Shown here: one piece after another, positions 1 through 6,434 of the stretch | Position numbering within the stretch: the stretch's first letter is position 1 | How the letters are laid out: each line of letters begins with the position of its first letter | Source of the DNA: CAZHMN01 sp964533705 | GTDB taxonomy: Bacteria; Electryoneota; B3-LCP | NCBI GenBank assembly: GCA_964533705.1 | Contig: CAZHMN010000122.1 | Coordinates: forward strand, 1 to 6,500 | Reading direction: 5' to 3' | DNA length: 6,500 bases | The notes under the pieces: generated by a model | Databases searched by the model: none | The model's input: the letters and a program-made list of their open reading frames with translations, nothing else | What the model was told of the DNA's origin: nothing | Made by a program: the position numbers and the translations under genes

Positions 1-2027
1 AGTTCCGGCGTTCCCACCGGCGCGTAGACCCAGAGCATGGCCACCGAGTCGCCGCTGACCGCTTCGTTGATGTCCACCCGAAATTCCACCCAGCGCGGCC
101 CCGTGAAGGGCGCGTTTTCTACCACGAAGGGATCGGCGGCGAGGTCATATTGTCCATTGAAGGGCAAGGCGGGAACATAACATGTCCCTTCGATGACGGT
201 CAATTGCGCGTCCATGCTGGTAATCTCCACCACCAGGCTGTCCGTCGGCAGGCCGGAATTGGCCAATATAAAGGATAGATCACCGCTTTCCCCCGGGTCT
301 AAGAAGCCGTCGCCGCCTTCGTCTTCAATCGTAACCTCAGTCGCCTCCAGGATGGGTTCGGTCAGGTCGTCCCGGCGGTATTTGTATCCTAAGATCCAGG
401 ACTGCGGATCAAGCTGCACGCTGTCCGGTGCGTCTGTAACCACGATTTCGATCTCCTGACTCTCCAGAGCTTCGATGGTAACCCGTTGGATCGTGGTATC
501 CCCATCGCTGAAAATATAAAGGTCGGCATCCGTGCGAAAGCGCGGCATATTGTCGTTCTGCACCTGAGCGACCGAAAGTGTGATCAGATAATCATCGCTT
601 TGCGGCTCCCAGGTGGCGAAATATTCGAAGATTGGATAGCCGGGTTGATAGATCCACTGGTCGAAGAACCAGCCGTAATCTTCACCGCTGACCTGTTGCA
701 CCACTTCTGCAAAATCACCGGTTGATGCGTTTTCATACTGATACTGGGATACGTAGTTGTGCAGCACCTCGAAGAAAGCCTCCGAGCCGAGGTGGTATCT
801 CAGCAAGTGCAATACTGACGCGGGTTTTTCGTAGGTCAACGGCGTCCAGATGATGTTCCAGGGAGGATCGTAGATGGGCAGGGGATTGCTGGTATTTTCC
901 CAGCCGTAATAGGTGATCTGGGTCTGAATCATATATTGTAGATAGGCGGACATGCCATCGAGATGTTCCCTCCACAGCGCTTCGGAATAGGTGGCGAAGC
1001 CCTCCGACAGCCACATCTCCGGCCAGTCAATGTAGCTGACCGCATCTCCGAACCACTGGTGAGCCAATTCGTGAGCGACGATGATTTCATAGGTTCTGTT
1101 TCCGGTGATGAGCTGATTGCCGAACGTTACTATGGTTTGGTTCTCCATGGCTCCGCTGCCCCCGAACACGGATGCTTCAGCATAACCATACGTGTCGAAA
1201 GGGTATGGCCCGAAATAACCGGAAAACGCCTCGATCATCTCGGGGACGCGGCCGAAATCGTACTGCGCCGCGCTGAGGTGCGATGGATAGACATAATGCT
1301 TGATGGCCACCGATCCGGCCGTCTGTTCAAACGTGGCGTAGTTCGAGGCGCAGAAACTGATCAGGTAGGTCGTCATGGGCTGGTTCATGTAATAAGTCCA
1401 CTCAATCCAGTCTTCTATGGCCGTGCTGTCCTCGAATGTGCCGTTGGCCACCACGACGAAGTCCGCAGGAAAGGTCAGTTTCTGCCGGATCGTCGCTTTA
1501 TCCCAGGGCTCGTCCCAGCAGGGCATCCAGTTGCGGGCTCCGAACGGATCCGCATGGGTGTAGATCAGATTGTCAGAGGGATGGAATATACCCACCTGCG
1601 TCACCTGTTGAAAGGTGATTTCCGGATTGCCGCTGTAAGCGATGCTGAGATGCAAATCCTCTCCCGGATTGTGTGGTTCGGGGAGCGCCACGTACAGCAT
1701 GTCATCCACCCGATTGAAATCACAGGTTACACCGTCCAATTGAACTGAAGCAATGTCCAAACCGTTGAAGTGCAGATCCACCGTATCCAGACCCGTGATC
1801 TCCGGAGTGAACTGAATGTCGGTTTCCCCTTCGATGAAGATCGAGTTGGGAACCGCAACGGGCGTAATCTGAAGTTGCACTTCGTAATGAATGGCGTCCC
1901 AGTTGTGCGAAGAATCCGCATCCACGCCTGCTGGGGTCGGTGGCACCGGGTGGGTATAGTAAGGAGCGCTTTCAACCGCCGTTATCGAAACATAAAAGGC
2001 GATCAAAAAGAAAGCCGTTCGTTTCAT
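1..2027 (-). CDS. Secreted M1-family zinc aminopeptidase with extra C-terminal beta domain (partial, runs off left edge)
   Basis: The frame is open from ATG at 2027 to the window edge (675 codons, no stop), so the C-terminus is missing. Residues 1-21 (MKRTAFFLIAFYVSITAVES) form a signal peptide, implying action outside the cytoplasm. M1 hallmarks are in order: GAMEN exopeptidase motif at residues 292-296, zinc site HELAH at 319-323 with general base Glu320, third zinc ligand Glu342 in WLSEGFA (exact 18-residue spacing), and probable catalytic Tyr399 in TYEKPAS. Such enzymes remove N-terminal residues from peptides. An N-terminal beta saddle (about 35-210) precedes the thermolysin-like domain (about 215-470). 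From about 560 there is a further beta-type domain with an acidic loop at 568-580 (EDEGGDGFLDPGE), a style I associate with secreted FCB-type proteins; surface anchoring or a sorting tail beyond the edge is inference. The start is fixed by AAGGAGG nine bases upstream. Family assignment is very secure; substrate is unknown. Confidence 0.95.
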   Translation of the reverse strand, partial: MKRTAFFLIAFYVSITAVESAPYYTHPVPPTPAGVDADSSHNWDAIHYEVQLQITPVAVPNSIFIEGETDIQFTPEITGLDTVDLHFNGLDIASVQLDGVTCDFNRVDDMLYVALPEPHNPGEDLHLSIAYSGNPEITFQQVTQVGIFHPSDNLIYTHADPFGARNWMPCWDEPWDKATIRQKLTFPADFVVVANGTFEDSTAIEDWIEWTYYMNQPMTTYLISFCASNYATFEQTAGSVAIKHYVYPSHLSAAQYDFGRVPEMIEAFSGYFGPYPFDTYGYAEASVFGGSGAMENQTIVTFGNQLITGNRTYEIIVAHELAHQWFGDAVSYIDWPEMWLSEGFATYSEALWREHLDGMSAYLQYMIQTQITYYGWENTSNPLPIYDPPWNIIWTPLTYEKPASVLHLLRYHLGSEAFFEVLHNYVSQYQYENASTGDFAEVVQQVSGEDYGWFFDQWIYQPGYPIFEYFATWEPQSDDYLITLSVAQVQNDNMPRFRTDADLYIFSDGDTTIQRVTIEALESQEIEIVVTDAPDSVQLDPQSWILGYKYRRDDLTEPILEATEVTIEDEGGDGFLDPGESGDLSFILANSGLPTDSLVVEITSMDAQLTVIEGTCYVPALPFNGQYDLAADPFVVENAPFTGPRWVEFRVDINEAVSGDSVAMLWVYAPVGTPE

Positions 2028-2031
2028 GATT

Positions 2032-2937
2032 TTATTCCTCCTTGCCACTGAGGATGGATCTGATTCTATCTAACGCTTCCGCGCACGAGGCCTCGTCCTC
2101 TGCTGAGGGCACCAACAAGATGCTGTGTCCCAGATTCTCAATCCCGGTGGCGGTTTTTGTTGGTGTTATAACGATGCCCCGCCGCCCCACGAGCACGGAA
2201 CTGCCGTCTTCTGAATTGAGTTGATTCCAGATGTTCTGGAACGACTCTAATGCTTTGGATTCCGTGTCGTACTTTAAGATCAAGCAGCCGGGCATTTCGC
2301 CGCCGGGGGAATCCACCCAGGCGGCGCCGGTTCTGTGCTTAATGGGTAGGTGCTCCGGCAGATTATATCCGGTTACCTGTCGCAGAGCGATCTCGCCGCG
2401 CACGAAAGAAGGATTCAATTCTTCTGCATTCAGGATTTGCAGCCATTCGGGCAATTCGCCCGGTTTATCAATCCTTTCTGCGATCATTCGAGCTGCCGTG
2501 AGAGGGACTTCCACGAGTTCCGGGGAAGACTGCCACAGGAAGGTTCGCACGAAGGTTCGATCCTTCCAGAAACGCACTGAGACCACCGTCGCCCGTGCCC
2601 CCTGCCCGATATCCATTTCGGTACCGCTGGTGTCAATGCTGAAAATGCCATAGGCGTCCTCCGGAGTCGCGAACCTGTAAATTTCAATGCTTAATGTTCC
2701 GCTTTTCTTGCGCGAGTATTCGCGCACCTCCAGTCCGACAAAGCGGTATTCGAGGTAGAGTTCAGCGCCTCCGTTCATGTAGATAAATAAATCTTCCGGC
2801 GTGTTGTACTCTTCGATCATGCCGCCTTTCCATCCCGGCATAAAATCGTTCTGCGGAAAGATATTCCTCTCTCCCAAAGCGATGCTGCAGGCGGTGAATA
2901 TTGTGATGAATGAAACGATCATTTTTCTGTACTTCAT
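2032..2937 (-). CDS. Exported protein of unknown function, DUF6599-like
   Basis: This 301-residue protein starts with a basic N-terminus and hydrophobic stretch (MKYRKMIVSFITIFTACSIA), then ALG-ER, a plausible signal peptidase I site near residue 22. Cys17 in FTAC is a weak alternative lipobox. The mature part has NGGAELYLEYRF (55-66) after an EDLFIYM run, and EIYRFATPEDAYGIFS (85-100). This pairing of an 'N-G-x-A-E-L-Y' segment with a 'veiY-f-x-x-P-x-d-A-x-G-i-f-S' segment is what I recall for DUF6599 proteins; the assignment is from memory. No catalytic motif or internal transmembrane segment is evident. The start is supported by GAGGT six bases upstream and by an extended -10 promoter. The gene ends four bases before the aminopeptidase ATG and its last codons supply that gene's ribosome binding site, so the two proteins are probably made together in the envelope. 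Coding status is confident; function is unknown. Confidence 0.85.
   Translation of the reverse strand: MKYRKMIVSFITIFTACSIALGERNIFPQNDFMPGWKGGMIEEYNTPEDLFIYMNGGAELYLEYRFVGLEVREYSRKKSGTLSIEIYRFATPEDAYGIFSIDTSGTEMDIGQGARATVVSVRFWKDRTFVRTFLWQSSPELVEVPLTAARMIAERIDKPGELPEWLQILNAEELNPSFVRGEIALRQVTGYNLPEHLPIKHRTGAAWVDSPGGEMPGCLILKYDTESKALESFQNIWNQLNSEDGSSVLVGRRGIVITPTKTATGIENLGHSILLVPSAEDEASCAEALDRIRSILSGKEE
2037..2043 (-). promoter_or_regulatory. Ribosome binding site of the aminopeptidase, inside the end of the upstream gene
   Basis: On the minus strand the last codons of the DUF6599-like gene read AAG GAG GAA TAA. The AAGGAGG part is a near-perfect Shine-Dalgarno sequence nine bases before the aminopeptidase ATG. 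The stop codon lies only four bases before that ATG. This layout favours translational coupling and fixes the start codon of the second gene. Confidence 0.85.
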
Positions 2938-2968
2938 TGGCTGACCTCACGGTTTTTTGTCCGGTTTA

Positions 2969-2997
2969 AATATACCACATTGATTCGAAAAAAACAA
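2969..2997 (-). promoter_or_regulatory. Sigma70-like extended -10 promoter for the DUF6599-like/aminopeptidase operon
   Basis: Read on the minus strand, TTGTTT (2992-2997) is a partial -35, followed by a 17-base spacer and TATATT (2969-2974), a five-of-six match to TATAAT. The -10 is preceded by TGG, giving a TGn extended -10. Transcription would start near 2962, leaving a leader of about 25 bases that contains the GAGGT ribosome binding site (2944-2948). This is prediction by consensus only. Confidence 0.55.
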
Positions 2998-3037
2998 GTC
3001 ATTCCGTTGCTGAAAGCAAAAATCCGGGAGATTTCCC

Positions 3038-3066
3038 TTGACTTATTCTAATACCCTGATTATTTT
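3038..3066 (+). promoter_or_regulatory. Sigma70-like promoter for the prenyl synthase-ptsHI operon
   Basis: TTGACT (3038-3043) matches five of six -35 bases. After a 17-base spacer comes TATTTT (3061-3066), matching four of six -10 bases. Transcription would start near 3073, about 20 bases before the TTG start codon. The -35 boxes of the two divergent promoters are separated by 40 bases, so one bound regulator could affect both directions. No clear operator palindrome is visible in between, only a weak GGGA-N4-TCCC at about 3026-3037. Confidence 0.55.
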
Positions 3067-3078
3067 TTAAATGCACTT

Positions 3079-3085
3079 AAGGGAG
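3079..3085 (+). promoter_or_regulatory. Ribosome binding site selecting the TTG start of the prenyl synthase
   Basis: AAGGGAG lies seven bases before TTG at 3093. An in-frame TGA at 3087-3089 excludes any earlier start. The nearby ATG at 3071 is in another frame, and the first in-frame ATG (residue 20) would remove a conserved helix and has no comparable ribosome binding site. TTG is therefore the best start. Confidence 0.75.
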
Positions 3086-3092
3086 TTGATTT

Positions 3093-4073
3093 TTGGAAGA
3101 GTTTACACTGGAATTCGCTCAGCTTAAACAACGGGTTGACGAGGAGTTGATGAAAACGGCTCCGATAATCCAGCCCGTGTCCCTCTACGAACCCATCCGC
3201 TATTTCCTGAGTATCGGTGGTAAGCGTCTCCGTCCCATCCTCTTGATCCTTTCGTCGCATGCCGTCGGAGGATCCACCGATCAGGCCATTGATGCAGCGG
3301 TAGCCATTGAGTTGCTGCACAACTTTACTCTGGTCCACGACGATATAATGGATCAGGATCACCTGCGGAGGGGACAATCAACGGTGCACGTTAAGTGGGA
3401 TGAATCCGTGGCCATTTTGGCCGGAGACGGCCTGATCGGCTTGGCCTACCGCCAGTTGATGAAGCTTCCCCCACAGCATTTGATCCCCGTTTCCAAGCTC
3501 TTCACCGAAGGCGTCATCGAAGTCTGTGAAGGTCAGGCGTTCGACAAGGAATTTGAAGATCGGGAAGACGTCAATTTAAAAGATTACTTCCTGATGATCG
3601 GCAAGAAAACGGGAAGACTAATCACCATGGCCACGCAGATTGGCGCCATCCTGGGCGGGGGAACGGATGAAGAGATTGAGATATTGACGGACTACGGATC
3701 CATCATCGGTACGGCTTTTCAGATTCAGGATGATCTGCTGGACATCTTTTCTTCCGAAGAAGTCATCGGCAAGACCTTCGGATCCGATGTCATGGCGGGC
3801 AAAAAGACCTATCTGATGGTCAAATCCCTGGAACTGGCGGAATCGGATAAGCATCGCAGGATTATGGAAATAATGCGCTCGCCCAAAATTACCAGAGAAT
3901 CGCTTCTGGAAATTAAACGAATTTTTGAGGACACTAAGATTTTCACAGAGGCAAAACAGGAAATCTCCACCTCTTTTCAAAAAGCCAACCAGGTTCTCGA
4001 CCGGTTCCCGCATCCCGAGGCCGCTGCAGGTCTGAAGAGGTTTAGCGAAATGCTTTTGGAAAGGAAGTACTGA
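3093..4073 (+). CDS. Polyprenyl diphosphate synthase, probably short-chain (geranylgeranyl-type)
   Basis: This 326-residue trans-isoprenyl diphosphate synthase condenses isopentenyl diphosphate with an allylic diphosphate in the cytoplasm. Visible motifs in order are GGKRLRP (42-48), the first aspartate-rich motif DDIMD (83-87) followed by LRRG (91-94), then GDG (111-113), the second aspartate-rich motif DDLLD (213-217), and GKTFGSD..AGKKT (226-239). Length is normal and all Mg-binding aspartates are present. The first motif is a plain DDxxD without the two-residue insertion of bacterial farnesyl or type II geranylgeranyl synthases. Phe78 sits five residues before its first Asp, where long-chain enzymes usually have Ala. 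That points to a chain stopping at about C20 (inference from known chain-length rules), so a specific gene symbol is not justified. It leads a likely operon with HPr and Enzyme I, 64 bases ahead of HPr. The start is a TTG codon with a good ribosome binding site. Confidence 0.93.
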   Translation: MEEFTLEFAQLKQRVDEELMKTAPIIQPVSLYEPIRYFLSIGGKRLRPILLILSSHAVGGSTDQAIDAAVAIELLHNFTLVHDDIMDQDHLRRGQSTVHVKWDESVAILAGDGLIGLAYRQLMKLPPQHLIPVSKLFTEGVIEVCEGQAFDKEFEDREDVNLKDYFLMIGKKTGRLITMATQIGAILGGGTDEEIEILTDYGSIIGTAFQIQDDLLDIFSSEEVIGKTFGSDVMAGKKTYLMVKSLELAESDKHRRIMEIMRSPKITRESLLEIKRIFEDTKIFTEAKQEISTSFQKANQVLDRFPHPEAAAGLKRFSEMLLERKY

Positions 4074-4137
4074 TCGTACTGAGCATTGCTACAGCTTTTC
4101 TCGATCCCGGGTGAGCGGCTTTTAACATATCACGGAA

Positions 4138-4404
4138 ATGATTCGAAAAGAAGTAGAAATAACCAATAGGTTGGGTTTGCACGCCCGACCCGCAGCCAAA
4201 ATCGTAAAGATCGCTTCGCTTTCCCCCGCCAACTTCTGGATTTCCAAAGATGGGCAGCGGGTTAACGGCAAGAGCATCATGGGTGTGATGATGCTTGCCG
4301 CAGAGAAGGGTTCGACCATCATTGTCGAGGCCGACGGTGAGGGTGAAACCGAATTGATTCAGGAAGTTGAAAAACTCATTCAGGAAAAGTTCGGCGAGGA
4401 TTAG
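4138..4404 (+). CDS. ptsH: Phosphocarrier protein HPr of the PTS
   Basis: At 88 residues this is a full-length HPr, the small cytoplasmic phosphocarrier between Enzyme I and EIIA proteins. The active-site segment RLGLHARPA carries phospho-acceptor His15 with Arg17. The second site VNGKSIMGVMML places Ser46 in the context recognised by HPr kinase/phosphorylase, with Ile47 and Met48 intact. Regulation by Ser46 phosphorylation is therefore possible, but no kinase gene is in view. The gene lies 64 bases after the prenyl synthase and 53 bases before Enzyme I. The start is the only choice, because an in-frame TAA lies at 4123 and no other start codon follows. Its ribosome binding site is poor: only CGGAA directly abuts the ATG, so translation may be weak or helped from upstream. 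Identification is secure. Confidence 0.96.
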   Translation: MIRKEVEITNRLGLHARPAAKIVKIASLSPANFWISKDGQRVNGKSIMGVMMLAAEKGSTIIVEADGEGETELIQEVEKLIQEKFGED

Positions 4405-4443
4405 AAAACTCCATCCAATATTTAGGTTCAACCGCTATATCAC

Positions 4444-4458
4444 ATGAAAAGGGACTAA
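4444..4458 (+). other. Four-codon mini-ORF overlapping the Enzyme I start
   Basis: ATG AAA AGG GAC TAA encodes MKRD and ends in TAATG, sharing an A with the Enzyme I start codon at 4458. The mini-ORF contains the AAAAGGGA sequence (4447-4454) that is also the only visible ribosome binding site for Enzyme I, three bases from its ATG. The mini-ORF itself has no ribosome binding site, so it may be a chance arrangement. Confidence 0.25.
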
Positions 4459-6239
4459 TGGCAGAGAAAAGTCAACAACATGAGGTCGGTTTACGAGGAG
4501 TGCCTGCTTCCCCGGGTATCGCCATCGGTCCCGTTTACCTCTTCACCAGGGATCATCTCAAAGTCGAATCCCGCCCCATCCAGGATAAAGACGTTGACGC
4601 TGAAATCGAACGGTTCAAGAAAGCGCTCGAGGACACGCGTGAGGATATCCTTAAAACCCGCGCCCTGGCCGTGAAACAGACCGGAGATATCGTAGCGCGC
4701 ATTTTCGATTCCCATTTGTTGATTCTCGAAGATGTCATGTTGGTAGATGAGACGCTGGAACGCTTGAAGACGGAGAAAATCAATGTTGATGCTATCGTCT
4801 ATGATATCATGCGGGGAACCTACCGTTCACTGAAAGCACAAAAGGGAGAATACTTCAGCCAGCGAGCCGATGACGTTCAGGACGTCGCCCGGCGCATCAT
4901 TTCCAATCTGCAGGGATTGAAGGATGAATACCCCTTCAATCTGGACAAGCCCGTCGTGTTGATCGCCTCGGCCCTCACTCCGTCGGACGTCATCCATCTG
5001 GATCGAAGACACATCCTGGGGATCGCCACCAATCTCGGCGGCGCCACCTCGCATACGGCCATTCTGACCCGATCCATTGAAGTACCCGCCGTCACCGGAC
5101 TGAAGAATATCACCGATCTGGTCTGCCCCGGCCAGATGATCGTCGTCAACGGAAATTCCGGTAAAGTGGTGCTCGATCCCACGCCCTCTCACTTGAAAGA
5201 ATATCGCCGCAAGCGCAAGCGTTTTCTCGATTTTTGGGTCAATCTGCAGGGCTTGCGCCAGCTACGCACGGAAACAAGCGACGGCCGGCGCATCGCCTTG
5301 ATGGCTAACATCGAGCTTCCGGCGGAAACAGAGGCAGTAAAATCGCATGGGGGGGAGGGGATCGGTCTTTTCCGCACCGAATACCTCTTTTTAACTCGCC
5401 GCAGTATCCCCACAGAACAAGAACAGCTCGAAGAGTATCGCCGTGTGGTGGAAGCCTTGCATCCCAAACCGGTCATCATCCGCACCTTCGATCTGGGTGG
5501 CGACAAAGTCATGCCGGGTTTGGAATTTCCCAAAGAGAACAATCCCTTCCTGGGTTGGCGCGCCATAAGGGTCAGCCTCGACCTGGATGACATGCTGCGA
5601 GCCCAGTTCAGCGCCATCCTGCAGGTCTCCCACAAGCGGAAGGTCCTCATCCTGCTGCCATTTGTCTCTGACCTTGACGAAGTGCGCCGTGCCCGGGTAA
5701 TCCTGCAGGATACCATGAATGATCTGGAACGCCGCAAAATCGCCTTCGACCGGGACATTAAACTCGGCGTCATGATCGAAGTGCCCTCTGCAGTGTTGAT
5801 GGCCCGGGAATTGGCCCGAGAATGCGACTTCTTCAGCATTGGCACCAACGATCTGGTGCAGTACACCCTGGCGGTTGATCGCGCCAATGAAAACGTCGCC
5901 CATCTTTATACCGCCTACCATCCTGCGGTGCTGCGCCTGATCCGCACCACCGTCGAGGCGGGGCATGACGTCGGCATCCCGGTCGGTCTCTGCGGAGAAT
6001 TAGCCGGCGATCCCCTGGCTACCCTGCTGCTGGTCGGCCTGGAACTCGATGAACTCTCCGTCGCTCCCGTCGTCCTGCCCGAAATTAAGAAAATCATCCG
6101 CTCCACCGATTTTTCCACCGCCAAAGAAATCGCTGAAAAAGCTTTCCGCTACAACACCGCCGGCGAAGTGCGAGCTTATCTTCTGAGAACCATGAAAAAG
6201 CTCTTCGCCGATCTCCCCGTCTGGTTCAGCCGGGACTAA
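4458..6239 (+). CDS. ptsI: PTS Enzyme I (phosphoenolpyruvate-protein phosphotransferase)
   Basis: This 593-residue cytoplasmic enzyme autophosphorylates from PEP and hands the phosphate to HPr, encoded just upstream. The N-terminal GVPASPGIAIGP (14-25) and the helical HPr-binding region lead to the swivelling phosphohistidine domain with GGATSHTAI (194-202), active His199. The C-terminal PEP-binding barrel shows GEGIGLFRTEYLF (299-311) with Arg306, IRTFDLGGDK (341-350) with Arg342, Mg ligands Glu441 (MIEVPSA) and Asp465 (GTNDLVQYT), and catalytic Cys512 in LCGELAGDP. All sit about ten residues later than in the 575-residue E. coli enzyme, explained by a longer N-terminal tail. Nothing essential is missing, so it should be active. 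The N-terminus has no fused GAF domain, so it looks like sugar-type Enzyme I rather than the nitrogen-type PtsP. The start at 4458 has AAAAGGGA three bases upstream. No EII gene follows within the window. Confidence 0.97.
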   Translation: MAEKSQQHEVGLRGVPASPGIAIGPVYLFTRDHLKVESRPIQDKDVDAEIERFKKALEDTREDILKTRALAVKQTGDIVARIFDSHLLILEDVMLVDETLERLKTEKINVDAIVYDIMRGTYRSLKAQKGEYFSQRADDVQDVARRIISNLQGLKDEYPFNLDKPVVLIASALTPSDVIHLDRRHILGIATNLGGATSHTAILTRSIEVPAVTGLKNITDLVCPGQMIVVNGNSGKVVLDPTPSHLKEYRRKRKRFLDFWVNLQGLRQLRTETSDGRRIALMANIELPAETEAVKSHGGEGIGLFRTEYLFLTRRSIPTEQEQLEEYRRVVEALHPKPVIIRTFDLGGDKVMPGLEFPKENNPFLGWRAIRVSLDLDDMLRAQFSAILQVSHKRKVLILLPFVSDLDEVRRARVILQDTMNDLERRKIAFDRDIKLGVMIEVPSAVLMARELARECDFFSIGTNDLVQYTLAVDRANENVAHLYTAYHPAVLRLIRTTVEAGHDVGIPVGLCGELAGDPLATLLLVGLELDELSVAPVVLPEIKKIIRSTDFSTAKEIAEKAFRYNTAGEVRAYLLRTMKKLFADLPVWFSRD

Positions 6240-6244
6240 TCTAT

Positions 6245-6272
6245 AGAATTCCGAAGCCAGAATTCAGAATCC
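6245..6272. repeat. Short degenerate direct repeats (AGAATTC/AGAATCC)
   Basis: AGAATTC occurs at 6245-6251 and 6259-6265, followed immediately by AGAATCC at 6266-6272. The two exact copies start 14 bases apart and each contains the palindrome GAATTC. The patch begins six bases after the Enzyme I stop codon. Confidence 0.5.
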
Positions 6273-6300
6273 AGGAGAACAGACGTCTTTGCTCCATGTG

Positions 6301-6324
6301 CCGCCGAGTCCCCGTACTCGGCGG
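6301..6324. repeat. Perfect inverted repeat, 9-bp arms
   Basis: CCGCCGAGT (6301-6309) pairs perfectly with ACTCGGCGG (6316-6324) around a six-base CCCCGT loop. The stem is GC-rich and lies about 60 bases past the Enzyme I stop. It is followed by GGATTAACAT rather than a T-run, so it is not a standard intrinsic terminator, although it could protect the mRNA 3' end. Confidence 0.75.
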
Positions 6325-6344
6325 GGATTAACATATTATTTGTG

Positions 6345-6367
6345 GCGTCGCACCCCCCGTGCGACGC
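6345..6367. repeat. Perfect inverted repeat, 9-bp arms with C5 loop
   Basis: GCGTCGCAC (6345-6353) pairs perfectly with GTGCGACGC (6359-6367) around five C bases. No T-run follows on either strand. Arm length is the same as the preceding hairpin but the sequence is different, which suggests separate repeat families rather than duplication. Confidence 0.75.
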
Positions 6368-6394
6368 ATGAGAAAAGGGTAATTTGCGATTGTA

Positions 6395-6421
6395 GGGACG
6401 AGGTAACCTCGCCCTCTTTTC
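6395..6421 (+). terminator. Possible weak intrinsic terminator of the ptsHI operon
   Basis: GGG-A-CGAGG (6395-6403) pairs with CCTCG-CCC (6407-6414), with one bulged A and a three-base TAA loop. TCTTTTC follows directly, giving a stem plus a short T-rich tail on the plus strand. It is the only hairpin after Enzyme I with such a tail, but it is about 155 bases past the stop codon and the T-tract is broken. An outer GAAAAGGG (6372-6379) can also partly pair with CCCTCTTTTC (6412-6421), a competing fold. Confidence 0.35.
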
Positions 6422-6434
6422 AATAAAACCTGTC

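Noticed and set aside
963..1748. 261-codon open frame on the plus strand
   Set aside because: It lies antisense to the M1 peptidase core, which carries the GAMEN and HELAH motifs on the minus strand. Its own translation shows no recognisable domain.
2998..3006. GTCATTCCG match to the palindromic repeat at 6432-6440
   Set aside because: The match covers only nine bases and the second arm of the palindrome is absent, so it is probably coincidental.
3071..3073. ATG as a possible start of the prenyl synthase
   Set aside because: It is in a different frame from the synthase and precedes the AAGGGAG ribosome binding site; the in-frame stop at 3087 leaves TTG at 3093 as first start.
4070..4085. 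AGTAC-N5-GTACT inverted repeat at the end of the prenyl synthase
   Set aside because: The arms are only five bases, overlap the stop codon and lack a T-tract, so it is no better than chance.
5189..5887. 232-codon open frame on the minus strand
   Set aside because: It is antisense to the PEP-binding barrel of Enzyme I, and its Ser/Arg-rich content is typical of a shadow frame.
6301..6324. First hairpin as the ptsI terminator
   Set aside because: The stem is strong, but no T-run follows it on either strand, so it fails the intrinsic terminator pattern.
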